A stretch of DNA of 64,000 nt from UBA1757 sp045627385 (GTDB lineage Bacteria > Bacteroidota > Bacteroidia > Bacteroidales > UBA1402). The translations under genes and the position numbers were made by a program. Where the stretch lies: the NCBI GenBank assembly GCA_045627385.1, contig JAZQNO010000026.1, positions 75,796 through 139,795 on the forward strand. The letters are read 5' to 3'. Below, in pieces: positions 45,708 through 54,668 of this stretch. A model generated the notes under the pieces. It had not been told where the DNA came from. It saw only the letters and a list, made by a program, of their open reading frames with translations, and did not search any database. The first letter of the stretch is position 1. Each line of letters opens with the position of its first letter.

Positions 45708-47561
45708 TTAATCATCAAGATGCTTGTCGTTGTTTTTTCGCCAGGGAGCGTCTCGGAATGATTTTTCTCGAGAAGCCCGACGTTCGCTACGATACGTATT
45801 ATCCTCTCGACGGGACTTCTTTTCACGGTAATCACGATAGCCTTCCCCATCGTTTCGAGGGCCGTCGTTTCGGAAACCATCGCTGCGGCGACGGTATTTC
45901 TTCTCCTCGTGCTCAGCTTTGGCCTTCGCACCGCGATTTATCTGCTCCTCTGTGGCGAAATCCACCCTCACCTTGCGACCCAGCACCTTGAGCGAATTCA
46001 GTTCGCGCACCACATCCTTCGCCTGCTTGTCTATCACATCGAAGAGCGTGTAACGCGTGAAAAGGTCGATGCGACCCACATTGACATGATTCTCCACACA
46101 GTCGTTAAGCAGTCCAAGCAGCGATTTGGGCGTGACTCCGTCCATTTTACCAAGTCCGATGAAGAGTTTTGTGTAGCCCTGTTCGGTTCCCACTTCCGTA
46201 AAACGTTCGCGCTTGGGTTTCTCCGGACGCTCCTCGATGGTCTCGATATCCTCATTGTCCTGATAATAGGAAATGATGCGGTTGAACTCCATCGACACCA
46301 CGCGCTTGATAAGGTCTTCCTTGTCCAGCCACTCCAGTTTGCGATAGACTGACGGAAGCAGATCGGCGATTTCGCTCTCGTTCACTTCCACCTTCTCCAG
46401 CCGGTCTATCAGATTGAACACCTGCTTGGAACAGATTTCCTGACCGGTCGGCATCTTGGCCGCCTCGAAAGTCTTGTTGATGATTTTTTCGATGGCGCGG
46501 ATACGATGCTTCTCCTTCATGTTGATGATGGCGATGGAGATGCCCGTCTTGCCGGCGCGTCCTGTACGGCCACTGCGATGCGTATAGGCCTCTATCTCGT
46601 CGGGAAGCGTGTAGTTGATGATATGGGTAAGATCGTCCACATCCAGACCGCGGGCCGCCACATCGGTCGCCACCAGTATCTGAATGTTGCGCAGGCGGAA
46701 ACGTTGCATCACATAGTCGCGCTGGGCCTGCGAAAGGTCGCCATGGAGCGAATCGGCGTTGTAGCCGTCCTTGATCAGCTGGTCGGCGATTTCCTGAGTG
46801 TCGGCCTTGGTACGGCAGAAGACAATGCCGTAGATATTGGGATAATAGTCGATGATGCGCTTCAGCGTCTGGTACTTGTCTTTGGCGTGGACCATATAAT
46901 AAAGGTGTCGCACGCTGGCGGTGCTTTCGTTGCGGTTGCCGATGACAATTTCCTTGGGCTCGTGCATGTACTGCGAAGCGATTTTGGCGATTTCATCGGG
47001 CATGGTGGCCGAAAACAGCAGGGTGTGACGCTGTTCGGGCACCTGTTCCAGGATGGCGTTGATATCTTCCGAAAAGCCCATGTCAAGCATTTCATCGGCC
47101 TCATCCATCACCACATTGCGCACCTCGTCGAGTTCGATGCATCCGCGGCGCATCAGGTCGAGCAGACGGCCGGGAGTGGCCACCACCACATGAACACCTC
47201 TTTTAAGCCCCCTGATCTGGCTTTCGATGCTCGAACCGCCATAGACCGGCAGCACGTAGAGCCCAGTGAGATACTTGGCATAATCGCGCAAATCGTCGGC
47301 AATCTGCAGACAGAGCTCGCGCGTCGGACACATGATCAGCACCTGAGGCACAGCCTTTTCAACTTGAATGTTATGGAGAAGCGGCAGTCCGAAAGCGGCC
47401 GTCTTGCCGGTACCCGTCTGAGCTAGAGCCACCACATCCGTATTGCCCTCGAGCAGATAGGGAATCACTTCTTCCTGTACGGGCATGGGCGTTTCATAAC
47501 CAAGTTCGGCAATGGCCTTGAGCAGTTCGGGCTTCAGGCCCAATTCTTCGAAAGTTTTCAT
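45708..47561 (-). CDS. DEAD-box ATP-dependent RNA helicase with DbpA-type RNA-binding domain
   Basis: About 617 residues from the ATG at 47561 (the in-frame codon at 47567 is TTG). RecA domain 1 has AQTGTGKTAAFGLPLL, TPGRLLDLM, DEADEMLDMG and FSATMP; domain 2 has ATDVAARGLD and HRSGRTGRAGKTG. A DbpA-like RNA-binding domain follows at about 465-540 (TKLFIGLGKMDGVTPKSLLGLL). The last about 70 residues are very Arg/Lys/Glu-rich. This matches DeaD/CsdA-like helicases used in ribosome assembly and mRNA turnover. It is divergent from the sugar kinase, with facing promoters. Confidence 0.94.
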   Translation of the reverse strand: MKTFEELGLKPELLKAIAELGYETPMPVQEEVIPYLLEGNTDVVALAQTGTGKTAAFGLPLLHNIQVEKAVPQVLIMCPTRELCLQIADDLRDYAKYLTGLYVLPVYGGSSIESQIRGLKRGVHVVVATPGRLLDLMRRGCIELDEVRNVVMDEADEMLDMGFSEDINAILEQVPEQRHTLLFSATMPDEIAKIASQYMHEPKEIVIGNRNESTASVRHLYYMVHAKDKYQTLKRIIDYYPNIYGIVFCRTKADTQEIADQLIKDGYNADSLHGDLSQAQRDYVMQRFRLRNIQILVATDVAARGLDVDDLTHIINYTLPDEIEAYTHRSGRTGRAGKTGISIAIINMKEKHRIRAIEKIINKTFEAAKMPTGQEICSKQVFNLIDRLEKVEVNESEIADLLPSVYRKLEWLDKEDLIKRVVSMEFNRIISYYQDNEDIETIEERPEKPKRERFTEVGTEQGYTKLFIGLGKMDGVTPKSLLGLLNDCVENHVNVGRIDLFTRYTLFDVIDKQAKDVVRELNSLKVLGRKVRVDFATEEQINRGAKAKAEHEEKKYRRRSDGFRNDGPRNDGEGYRDYREKKSRREDNTYRSERRASREKSFRDAPWRKNNDKHLDD

Positions 47562-47581
47562 AATCAAGTTGAAATTGGCTG

Positions 47582-47589
47582 CAAAAGTA
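47582..47589 (-). promoter_or_regulatory. Putative -7 box of the DEAD-box helicase
   Basis: The minus strand reads TACTTTTG, 20 bases before the ATG at 47561. It faces the kinase promoter 22 bases away, so the two divergent promoters overlap and may compete. Confidence 0.5.
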
Positions 47590-47611
47590 GGTCAAAATAT
47601 CGGTAAAACCT

Positions 47612-47619
47612 TAACTTTG
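47612..47619 (+). promoter_or_regulatory. Putative -7 box of the PfkB sugar kinase
   Basis: TAACTTTG matches TAnnTTTG and lies 20 bases before the ATG at 47640. No -33 TTTG is present at the right distance. Confidence 0.5.
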
Positions 47620-47639
47620 CAGCTATCAATCTGCATCTT

Positions 47640-48614
47640 ATGAGAAAAATCATCGGCATAGGAGAAACCATTCTCGACATCATTTTCAAAAACGACCGGC
47701 CCACCGGCGCCACCCCGGGAGGCAGTGTCTTCAACGGACTTATCACCCTCGGACGGCTCAAAGAAGCCCAGCCGTGTCCCGATTACGAAGTGCTGTTCAT
47801 CAGCGACATAGGCAATGACCGAGTGGGCAGTCTGATTGCCGGATTCATGGAGAAAAACGGCGTGTCGAGCAGAGGCGTCAACCGTCATCCGACCGCGAAA
47901 ACCGCTGTTTCATTGGCTTTTCTGGACGAAAACAACGATGCCGACTACACCTTTTTCAAGGATTATTCCTTCGAAGGCTTGCAAGGGGATTTTCCCGAAA
48001 TCCACCGCGACGACATCGTCATTTTCGGTTCCTACTATGCCCTGAATCCGCTGCTCCGAAAACGGATGAAAGTCTTCCTTCAGCAGGCGCACGAAGCGGG
48101 CGCGCTCATCTACTATGATGTCAATTTCCGCAAATCGCACACCTACGAAGCCGGTTATCTCGAGCCCACATTGGAGGAGAATTTCCGATACGCCGACATT
48201 CTGAGAGGCAGCGAAGACGACTTCGAGGCCCTCTACGGAACCGGAAGAGAGTCCGACAAAATCGCCAGTTCTGAAAAAGTGTATGACCGGCACATCGCCC
48301 CGTTCTGCCGGTTCTTCGTGTTCACCTCCGGAGCCGGAGAAGTGGTGCTGCACACGCCGAAAGGCCGTTTCAGCTATCGAGTCAGTCCCATCGAGCCGCT
48401 GAGCACCGTAGGCGCCGGCGACAACTTCAATGCCGGCATCCTCTACGGACTGGCCCGAAAAGGTGTCAGAAAAGACAGACTGGATGAACTGAAGAAAAAA
48501 GACTGGGACGACATCATCGCCTACGCTTTGGAATTTTCAAAACGGGCCTGTCTGTCATACGACAACTACATTTCAAGCGAGGACGCTCTTGAGATTGTCC
48601 GCCATCAACGGTAA
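47640..48614 (+). CDS. PfkB-family carbohydrate kinase
   Basis: A 324-residue cytosolic ribokinase-fold enzyme. The N-terminal GIGETILDIIF and PGGSVFNGLITLGRL loop bind the sugar. The C-terminal STVGAGDNFNAGILYG contains the catalytic Asp and anion hole. Close Bacteroidetes relatives are usually labelled fructokinase-like, but the exact sugar is not readable here. It is the only gene on its transcript. Its TAA lies inside the end of the converging M16 peptidase gene, with a 10-base overlap. Confidence 0.92.
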   Translation: MRKIIGIGETILDIIFKNDRPTGATPGGSVFNGLITLGRLKEAQPCPDYEVLFISDIGNDRVGSLIAGFMEKNGVSSRGVNRHPTAKTAVSLAFLDENNDADYTFFKDYSFEGLQGDFPEIHRDDIVIFGSYYALNPLLRKRMKVFLQQAHEAGALIYYDVNFRKSHTYEAGYLEPTLEENFRYADILRGSEDDFEALYGTGRESDKIASSEKVYDRHIAPFCRFFVFTSGAGEVVLHTPKGRFSYRVSPIEPLSTVGAGDNFNAGILYGLARKGVRKDRLDELKKKDWDDIIAYALEFSKRACLSYDNYISSEDALEIVRHQR

Positions 48615-49837
48615 ATCAAGCAGGACATCCGATCTTCATCGAAGATTTCATTGGCCACTTCCAACAATTGGGGAGCGGTGATTTCCTCAATTTTCCGGAA
48701 AGTCTGCTCGATGCCTTCAAAGCAATTGTAGTAGAGCATGCTTTTGCCCATGCTCAAGGCCTGCGATTCCTTGCTCTCGGCAGAGATGCTCATCTGACCG
48801 TAAATCTGTTTTTTTGCCGCGTGCAATTGGCTTGTGCTCAACGCATTCTCCCGAAGTTTTTTCAATTCGCGTCTGACAATGGCCATGCAGCGGTCCACAT
48901 CTTTTTCGTCCGAACCGAAATAGATGGAGAACACGCCCGTGTCGCTGTAATTGGAAGCTGAAGATTCCACCGTATACACCAAACCGTTGTGCTCGCGCAA
49001 AACGTTGTTCAGGCGGCTGTTCATACCCGGACCACCCAATATGTTGTTGAGCAGATACAGTCCGATGCGCCTGTCGTCGTAGAGATGATAGGCCGCATTG
49101 CCGTAGAGCACATGAGCCTGATGGGTGTTGCGTTCTGAAACCGTTTTCACGCCTTCCACCGCTTTGGGTACGGTCCGAAGAGACAGACGCGAGCGGGACG
49201 AGGTGTCGGGGACTGCCTGAAGATACTTCGACACAATGCGGTCTGACTGACGGAAATCCAAGGGCGAGTGCGAAAAGAACACGATTCTGTCGGTCGTGAA
49301 CTGTTCTTGCGTGAAACGGAGAAAATCGGCCGTACGGATGCGGTTCAGGCAATCGGGCTGTCCCAGGATGTTGCGTCCGAACGGATGCTCGGCAAACAAC
49401 AGTTTTTCGAAATCGTCGAAAATCAGGTCTGAAGGCGAATCCTCGTAGACATTGATTTCATCAAGTACGACATCGCGCTCATTTTCAATTTCTTCCTGCA
49501 GATAAACCGAATGGAAGAGCATGTCGCACATCAGTTCCACGGCCCGTTCGTAATCCTGTTTGAGACAAATGGAATAAAGCACGATCTCTTCTTTGGTGGT
49601 ATAGGCGTTCGCTTCGCCGCCGACACTGCCCATCCGGTCCAGGATGCGGAAGGCCGAACGCTTCTGCGTGCCTTTGAAAAGCATATGCTCGGTGAAATGG
49701 GCTATTCCCTGCAGCGAATCGTCTTCGTCGCGGGTGCCGGTGCCGATGACAAAGCCCAAGACGCAGACGTCGCCACAGCCATTCTGTTCAATCACTCTCA
49801 AAGAGTTGGGAAGCGTATAGAATTTCTGTTCCATCAT
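48605..49837 (-). CDS. M16-family zinc metallopeptidase
   Basis: A 410-residue protein with the inverted zinc motif HFTEH at residues 47-51 and the distal Glu in EEIENERDVVLDEI, as in processing peptidase beta and pitrilysin relatives. A second, inactive half follows (LLNNILGGPGMNSRLNNVLRE). The lack of a signal peptide suggests a cytosolic enzyme. ATG codons at 49837 and 49834 both fit; the first overlaps the upstream TGA (ATGA), so translation is coupled to the WbqC gene. It is the last gene of the dapB-lepB-wbqC operon. Confidence 0.94.
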   Translation of the reverse strand: MMEQKFYTLPNSLRVIEQNGCGDVCVLGFVIGTGTRDEDDSLQGIAHFTEHMLFKGTQKRSAFRILDRMGSVGGEANAYTTKEEIVLYSICLKQDYERAVELMCDMLFHSVYLQEEIENERDVVLDEINVYEDSPSDLIFDDFEKLLFAEHPFGRNILGQPDCLNRIRTADFLRFTQEQFTTDRIVFFSHSPLDFRQSDRIVSKYLQAVPDTSSRSRLSLRTVPKAVEGVKTVSERNTHQAHVLYGNAAYHLYDDRRIGLYLLNNILGGPGMNSRLNNVLREHNGLVYTVESSASNYSDTGVFSIYFGSDEKDVDRCMAIVRRELKKLRENALSTSQLHAAKKQIYGQMSISAESKESQALSMGKSMLYYNCFEGIEQTFRKIEEITAPQLLEVANEIFDEDRMSCLIYR

Positions 49838-50454
49838 TTCATACTGTCGCGTAAAACCAACACAGACTCAGGGCCCATATTGAACAGCAGATCCAAGATG
49901 CTCATTTCTGCCCGAAACCCCCAACGTTCGGCAAAGACCTGCGTGTAGGGACGGACATGGTACAGCTTGCCGGAGACCGGCCGTTTCGGACTGATGGCAT
50001 CGCGCAGATCCAGCACATCGGAAAGGTCTTTCCGATAATCCTCCGTCAGCTCCAGAGGGGTGCGGATGTCCAGCAATTGAACGATGCGTTCGTGCAAAGC
50101 CATATTCCAGTCGAAAAGGAAATCCGGATGGAAATCGCGGTACAGGGGCAGGAAATCGTCTTGATAATAATCGAAAAACGGTGTGGACTGATAGGCCGAC
50201 TCCAAGCTGTTCCAATGCTGACGCCGCCAGTCGTGACACCAGTCGATGCGCACCTCGCGCACTGGCTGGTCGTTGACGTGGACCACAGGCACACTCAGAG
50301 CCATCGGGCCATTGGCCGCCATGATCATACAGCGGTTCCGGTAGGTCTGCTTGCGGTAATGCTCGTGCTGCTCCAACCACGCCTTACCGGCATTCTGCAA
50401 AAAGGCATAGTAGGAAACAGGGCCGCAACAAGCCGTCGAAAAACAGACCTCCAT
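49834..50454 (-). CDS. WbqC-like family protein
   Basis: About 206 residues from the ATG at 50454, which starts the family motif (MEVCFSTACCGPVSYYAFL). Further family features are KAWLEQHEHYRKQTYRNRC, the LSVPVVH strand and the YVxFL-like SAYQSTPFFDYYQDDF segment. WbqC proteins occur in sugar-modification or cell-envelope gene groups, and biochemical function is not established. In Bacteroidetes the gene usually follows signal peptidase I, as here. The start lies 18 bases after the lepB stop. Confidence 0.88.
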   Translation of the reverse strand: MEVCFSTACCGPVSYYAFLQNAGKAWLEQHEHYRKQTYRNRCMIMAANGPMALSVPVVHVNDQPVREVRIDWCHDWRRQHWNSLESAYQSTPFFDYYQDDFLPLYRDFHPDFLFDWNMALHERIVQLLDIRTPLELTEDYRKDLSDVLDLRDAISPKRPVSGKLYHVRPYTQVFAERWGFRAEMSILDLLFNMGPESVLVLRDSMK

Positions 50455-50471
50455 AAGCGAGCGGGCAAGAA

Positions 50472-51917
50472 TTATTCGGCCTTTTTCATGAAGCGGTTCC
50501 AGCGGACTTTTCCATGGAACCAAGCCTTGTCTTTGTTGAGAGAAAGCCAGACCCTCAGAGGTTTGCCCACGATATGGTCTTCGGGCACGAAACCCCAGTA
50601 GCGGGAGTCTGCCGAATTGTGCCGGTTGTCGCCCATCATCCAGTAGTAATCCATTTCGAAGGTGTAGGAATCGGCCGGCTCGCCGTCGATCAGATAGCCC
50701 TGAGCTGTCTTTTCCAAGCGATGGCCTTCGTATACCGTGATGGCGCGGCCATAGTATTTGAGGTTTTCCTCAGTCAGCGCGATGACGGCACCCTTGCAGG
50801 GGACCCACAGCGGTCCGAAATCATCTCTGGTCCAAGAGCTCGCATCGTCCAAAGGATAGACAAGTCCCGACAGGTCGAAAGGACCTGCGACGGCCGGTTC
50901 GATGCAGACGGCATTGACATTGGAAGCTGTGCGGACTTTCTCAATCACCTCAGCCGTCGCCGGGAAATGATACACCGGCTGCGCCTGGCCGTTTTCGTTG
51001 CGCGAAAAGCCCAGAAGGTCGATCAGACGGTTGTTGGAAGCAAGCATCAGACGGTCGTCCCGGCTGATGCCCCACTGCTCGAACTGACGGTCAGAAATGA
51101 ATCCGCCCTTAGTCTGGACAAAATAATTGTACTGCACCCCAGGCCGGTCCTGCAACATTTCGCCGTCGACATACAGTTGGTTGCCTATGATCTGAATCGT
51201 GTCACCGGGCAATCCGACGCAGCGTTTCACATAGTTCTCGCGGCGGTCGACCGGACGCCAGACGATTTCTCCATAGATCTGGGGATGAGACCTCATCCAT
51301 TCGTCGGCTTTCTGTTGGGAAAAACGTTTTTCCAGCATCAAGTCGTGCCGCAAAGTGTAGTAGTCGGGGTTCTGCTGCTTCAGAGCTACCGTGTCGCCCG
51401 TCGGAAAATTGAAGACCACGATATCGTTGCGTTCGATCTGGCCATGTCCGCCCAAGCGGCGGTATTTCCACTGAGGATTCTCGATATACGATTTGTGTTT
51501 GGTCAGGGGCATGGTGTGCTGGGCCAGAGGAAACGACAGCGGCGTGATGGGCATGCGCGGGCCGTAATAGGCCTTGTCGACCACCAGAAAGTCGCCCACC
51601 AGCAGGCTCTTTTCCAAAGAAGACGAAGGAATCTGATAGTTCTGGAAGAAATACAGGAAAACGAAATAGACGGCCACCAGAGCGAAAACGATGGCGTCAA
51701 TCCAGTCCATCAGCGTGCGGAGCGTATGGTTTTTCCATTTTTTCCAAAAGCCCCAAGGCAGGAAACGGGTGACATCGGCATCGAAAAGAAAGGGCACCGG
51801 CAACAACCACCACAAGGTGCGCGACCACCAGCCCATGAGGATGAAAATCAGGGTCCAGATGCCGAAATGGATCCAGCGGCCACGAGTGGTTTTGAAGCGC
51901 GAACGGATATCGGTCAT
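50472..51917 (-). CDS. lepB: Signal peptidase I
   Basis: A 481-residue inner-membrane enzyme, much longer than the E. coli form and normal for Bacteroidetes. Two N-terminal membrane segments (about 18-45 and 60-92) precede the catalytic Ser in QIPSSSLEKSLLVGDFL. The Lys general base lies in RRENYVKRCVGLPGDTI, and the C-terminal box is MMGDNRHNSADSRYWG. It removes signal peptides from exported proteins. A large insert of about 120 residues lies between the Lys box and the GDNRHNS box. It is 11 bases after dapB. Confidence 0.95.
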   Translation of the reverse strand: MTDIRSRFKTTRGRWIHFGIWTLIFILMGWWSRTLWWLLPVPFLFDADVTRFLPWGFWKKWKNHTLRTLMDWIDAIVFALVAVYFVFLYFFQNYQIPSSSLEKSLLVGDFLVVDKAYYGPRMPITPLSFPLAQHTMPLTKHKSYIENPQWKYRRLGGHGQIERNDIVVFNFPTGDTVALKQQNPDYYTLRHDLMLEKRFSQQKADEWMRSHPQIYGEIVWRPVDRRENYVKRCVGLPGDTIQIIGNQLYVDGEMLQDRPGVQYNYFVQTKGGFISDRQFEQWGISRDDRLMLASNNRLIDLLGFSRNENGQAQPVYHFPATAEVIEKVRTASNVNAVCIEPAVAGPFDLSGLVYPLDDASSWTRDDFGPLWVPCKGAVIALTEENLKYYGRAITVYEGHRLEKTAQGYLIDGEPADSYTFEMDYYWMMGDNRHNSADSRYWGFVPEDHIVGKPLRVWLSLNKDKAWFHGKVRWNRFMKKAE

Positions 51918-51928
51918 GGCGTCTGCAT

Positions 51929-52645
51929 TTAAAAACCGAGCAGATCGCTCATTCCCAAGAAACCGCTGTGATGCTGCACATACTCGGCCGCCAGTACGGC
52001 GCCCAAAGCCAGACCGGCACGGCTTTTGGCATCATGCGAAATGACCAGTGTGTCGTCGGCCGATTCCCAAACGACCTCGTGGTATCCCGGCGTCATGCCG
52101 ATGCGTTCAGAAACGATGCCGATGCGGTCGCCGTCCGTGGCAGGTTCGTTGACCCACGAATGCTTGCGGTCCACACAGGCGATGACGTCCTGAGCCAGAC
52201 TGATGGCCGTCCCGCTGGGAGAATCCAACTTTTGAGTATGATGTATCTCCTTCATTTTCACATCGTACTGGGGAAAAGCATTCATCTTTTCAGCCAGGAA
52301 ACGGTTGAGGGCGAAGAGCAGATTCACACCGAGGCTGAAATTGGAGGCATAGAAGAAGGTTCGTTTCTCCCGCTCGCAAATAGCCTTGATTTCGGGCATC
52401 CGGGCAATCCAGCCCGTGCTTCCGGAGACTACCGGCAAACCGGCTTTGAAGCATTTCAAATAGTTGTCGAAAGCCGTCTGGGGTCCGGTGAATTCGATGG
52501 CGACATCCGCCGAACGGAACGCATCCGACTCGAACTTGTCTTCTTCGTTGATGTCGACAGTGCATACCACCTCGTGTCCGCGACTGAGCGCGACCTTCTC
52601 AATTTCATGGCCCATTTTGCCGTAGCCAACCAATGCAATCTTCAT
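51929..52645 (-). CDS. dapB: 4-hydroxy-tetrahydrodipicolinate reductase
   Basis: About 238 residues. The N-terminal dinucleotide site IALVGYGKMGHEIE starts at residue 3, and the substrate loop is HHTQKLDSPSGTAISLA with the conserved Lys and catalytic His region. It makes tetrahydrodipicolinate on the route to lysine and diaminopimelate. The ATG at 52645 is favoured because the -7 box at 52667-52674 overlaps any earlier start. It heads the operon with lepB, the WbqC gene and the M16 peptidase. Confidence 0.95.
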   Translation of the reverse strand: MKIALVGYGKMGHEIEKVALSRGHEVVCTVDINEEDKFESDAFRSADVAIEFTGPQTAFDNYLKCFKAGLPVVSGSTGWIARMPEIKAICEREKRTFFYASNFSLGVNLLFALNRFLAEKMNAFPQYDVKMKEIHHTQKLDSPSGTAISLAQDVIACVDRKHSWVNEPATDGDRIGIVSERIGMTPGYHEVVWESADDTLVISHDAKSRAGLALGAVLAAEYVQHHSGFLGMSDLLGF

Positions 52646-52666
52646 TATTCTTCGAATTTTGTAGGG

Positions 52667-52674
52667 CAAAGGTA
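52667..52674 (-). promoter_or_regulatory. Putative -7 box of the dapB operon
   Basis: The minus strand reads TACCTTTG, 21 bases before the ATG at 52645. It faces the lipoprotein promoter at 52706 in a compact divergent gap. Confidence 0.55.
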
Positions 52675-52705
52675 CGGATTCTTACCTAATAAATAAAATA
52701 ATCCC

Positions 52706-52713
52706 TATCTTTG
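52706..52713 (+). promoter_or_regulatory. Putative -7 box of the Ig-like lipoprotein
   Basis: TATCTTTG matches TAnnTTTG, 26 bases before the ATG at 52740. This position argues against an earlier start at 52713. Confidence 0.5.
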
Positions 52714-52739
52714 TGGGACAGCAAAATATCGACAGCCCG

Positions 52740-54653
52740 ATGACTATCCGTTCAAGAGTTCTGACCCTGATTGCATTGGCTCTGACAGCAGCCGGATGCG
52801 CCAGCATCGGCAGTCCGCAAGGCGGTCCGAAGGACGAAACTCCGCCCGTGCTCTTGAGCAGCCGTCCGGCCCAAGGCGCCGTCAATTGGAAAAAGAAGAA
52901 AATCGAAATCGTATTCGATGAAAACGTCCAGGTGAAGAACGCTTCGGAAAAGGTCGTCGTATCGCCGCCTCAGAAACGTCCTCCCGTGGTCAGCGCCGTA
53001 CTCAAGAAAGTGGTCGTCGAACTGGCCGACAGCCTCAGAGAAAACGAGACCTACACCATCGATTTCAGCGACGCCATTGTCGACAACAACGAGGGAAATC
53101 CCTTCGGACTGTTTTCTTTCGCATTTTCAACCGGCGACAGCATCGACAGCCTCTGCGTCTCGGGCCATGTGCTGGACGCCAACACGCTTTCACCTGTCAA
53201 GGGAATCGTCGTCGGCGTCCATTCCGACATGGACGACAGCGCTTTCATCCGCGATCCTTTCCTTCGCGTAGCCAAGACCGACGAAAAAGGATTTTTCTGC
53301 ATCAGGGGTCTGAAAGACATTCCTTACAAGGTCTATGCGCTGAATGACCAAAACCGCGACTACCGGTTCGACCAGCGCGGCGAGGGGCTGGCGTTTCCCG
53401 ATTCGGCCGTCCATCTCTGGACCGACATATGCGTGCGCTATGACACGACCTGGAACGCCGACAGCACAGCCATCGACACCATCATCCCCATCGACTACAC
53501 CTGTTTCAAACCCGACGACCTCATTCTGCTCAGTTTCAAGGAAGATTACGGCCGTCAATATCTGACCAAGTCCGAACGGACCGAGCGCAACCGATTCAGC
53601 ATTTACTTCGGATTCAAGAGCGACACCCTACCCCGCATCGAGCCTCTGCTGCCCGACACCATCCGTCCGGCCGAACCTTGGTACGTGCTGGAGAGCAGTC
53701 CCACGCTCGACAGTCTCACCTACTGGATTTGCGATTCGGCCATCATCAGGCTCGACACGCTGATGCTGCAAATCGATTATCTGAAGACCGATTCCAACGA
53801 TGCGCTGTCTCCCGTCAGAGACACGCTGCGTCTGATTGCCAAACCGATGAAGGAAGCCAAAGTCATGAAAGGCGACAAGAAACCCGGCCGGAGCGCCCGG
53901 AAACGCGATGGAGAGACAGCCGACAGCACAGCCGCCAAAGTTCCGCCGGTCCAACACTTCAAATTCAGCAGTTCATTTCAGTCGAATCTGCAGATATACA
54001 GAGTTCCCACCCTCACATGGGAAGCCCCGGTCGACAGCATCTCGGGCATTCCCTGGCACTACTATCAGAAAGTCGATACCCTTTGGAAGGAACTGCCTGC
54101 CAGCACTTTCGAGTTCGAACAAGACGCCTTCAACCCGCGCATGTTCCGATTCTACGGCGACTGGGGCTATGAAAGCGAAATGAAAATAGCGCTGGATTCG
54201 GGCATGGTGCGCAGCATCTATGGGCTCACCAACGACGCCTATTCTCAAGAATTCAAGATTGCCGCAGAAAACGAATATGCCAGACTTACACTGAATATAA
54301 GCGGTCTGGATGGGAAGAAAGCCTTTGTCGAACTGCTCGACAAGAATGAGAACGTCTGGCGTCGCGACGAAGTGGCCAATGGCGTGGCCGACTGCATCGA
54401 CCTGAAACCGGGAGAATGCTATGTGCGTCTGATTGTCGACGACAACGACAATTTCCGTTGGGATACGGGATGCTACGGCGAAAAACGTCAGCCCGAACAG
54501 GTGTTCTATTTCAACAAGAAACTCACCCTGAAAGCCAACTGGGAATTCAACGAAAACTGGGACATTTGGGCACTGCCTCTGGACAAGCAGAAGCCCGAAG
54601 ACCTCAAGCCCAAAGACAGCAAATCGGGCAACAGCCGCGGCAGCCGCCGCTGA
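52740..54653 (+). CDS. Ig-like (Big_5) domain lipoprotein
   Basis: About 637 residues from the ATG at 52740, with lipobox AAGC (Cys20). The N-terminal part is the conserved Bacteroidetes block GGPKDETPPVLL, followed by a Big_5/SbsA-type Ig-like domain (KKIEIVFDENVQV, YTIDFSDAIVDNNEGN) at about 40-140. A carboxypeptidase-regulatory-like beta domain follows (about 145-220; GHVLDANTLSPVKG, YKVYALNDQNRDYRFD). The C-terminal half is of unknown fold and ends in a Lys/Arg/Ser-rich tail. This is a common single-copy Bacteroidetes envelope protein of unknown function. It converges on cysS with 15 bases between stops. Confidence 0.88.
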   Translation: MTIRSRVLTLIALALTAAGCASIGSPQGGPKDETPPVLLSSRPAQGAVNWKKKKIEIVFDENVQVKNASEKVVVSPPQKRPPVVSAVLKKVVVELADSLRENETYTIDFSDAIVDNNEGNPFGLFSFAFSTGDSIDSLCVSGHVLDANTLSPVKGIVVGVHSDMDDSAFIRDPFLRVAKTDEKGFFCIRGLKDIPYKVYALNDQNRDYRFDQRGEGLAFPDSAVHLWTDICVRYDTTWNADSTAIDTIIPIDYTCFKPDDLILLSFKEDYGRQYLTKSERTERNRFSIYFGFKSDTLPRIEPLLPDTIRPAEPWYVLESSPTLDSLTYWICDSAIIRLDTLMLQIDYLKTDSNDALSPVRDTLRLIAKPMKEAKVMKGDKKPGRSARKRDGETADSTAAKVPPVQHFKFSSSFQSNLQIYRVPTLTWEAPVDSISGIPWHYYQKVDTLWKELPASTFEFEQDAFNPRMFRFYGDWGYESEMKIALDSGMVRSIYGLTNDAYSQEFKIAAENEYARLTLNISGLDGKKAFVELLDKNENVWRRDEVANGVADCIDLKPGECYVRLIVDDNDNFRWDTGCYGEKRQPEQVFYFNKKLTLKANWEFNENWDIWALPLDKQKPEDLKPKDSKSGNSRGSRR

Positions 54654-54668
54654 GAAATTTCCGGCCGC

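Noticed and set aside
45665..45931. N-terminal extension of the orphan lipoprotein
   Set aside because: The frame is open to 45931 but this part overlaps the helicase gene and precedes a clear lipoprotein signal at 45664.
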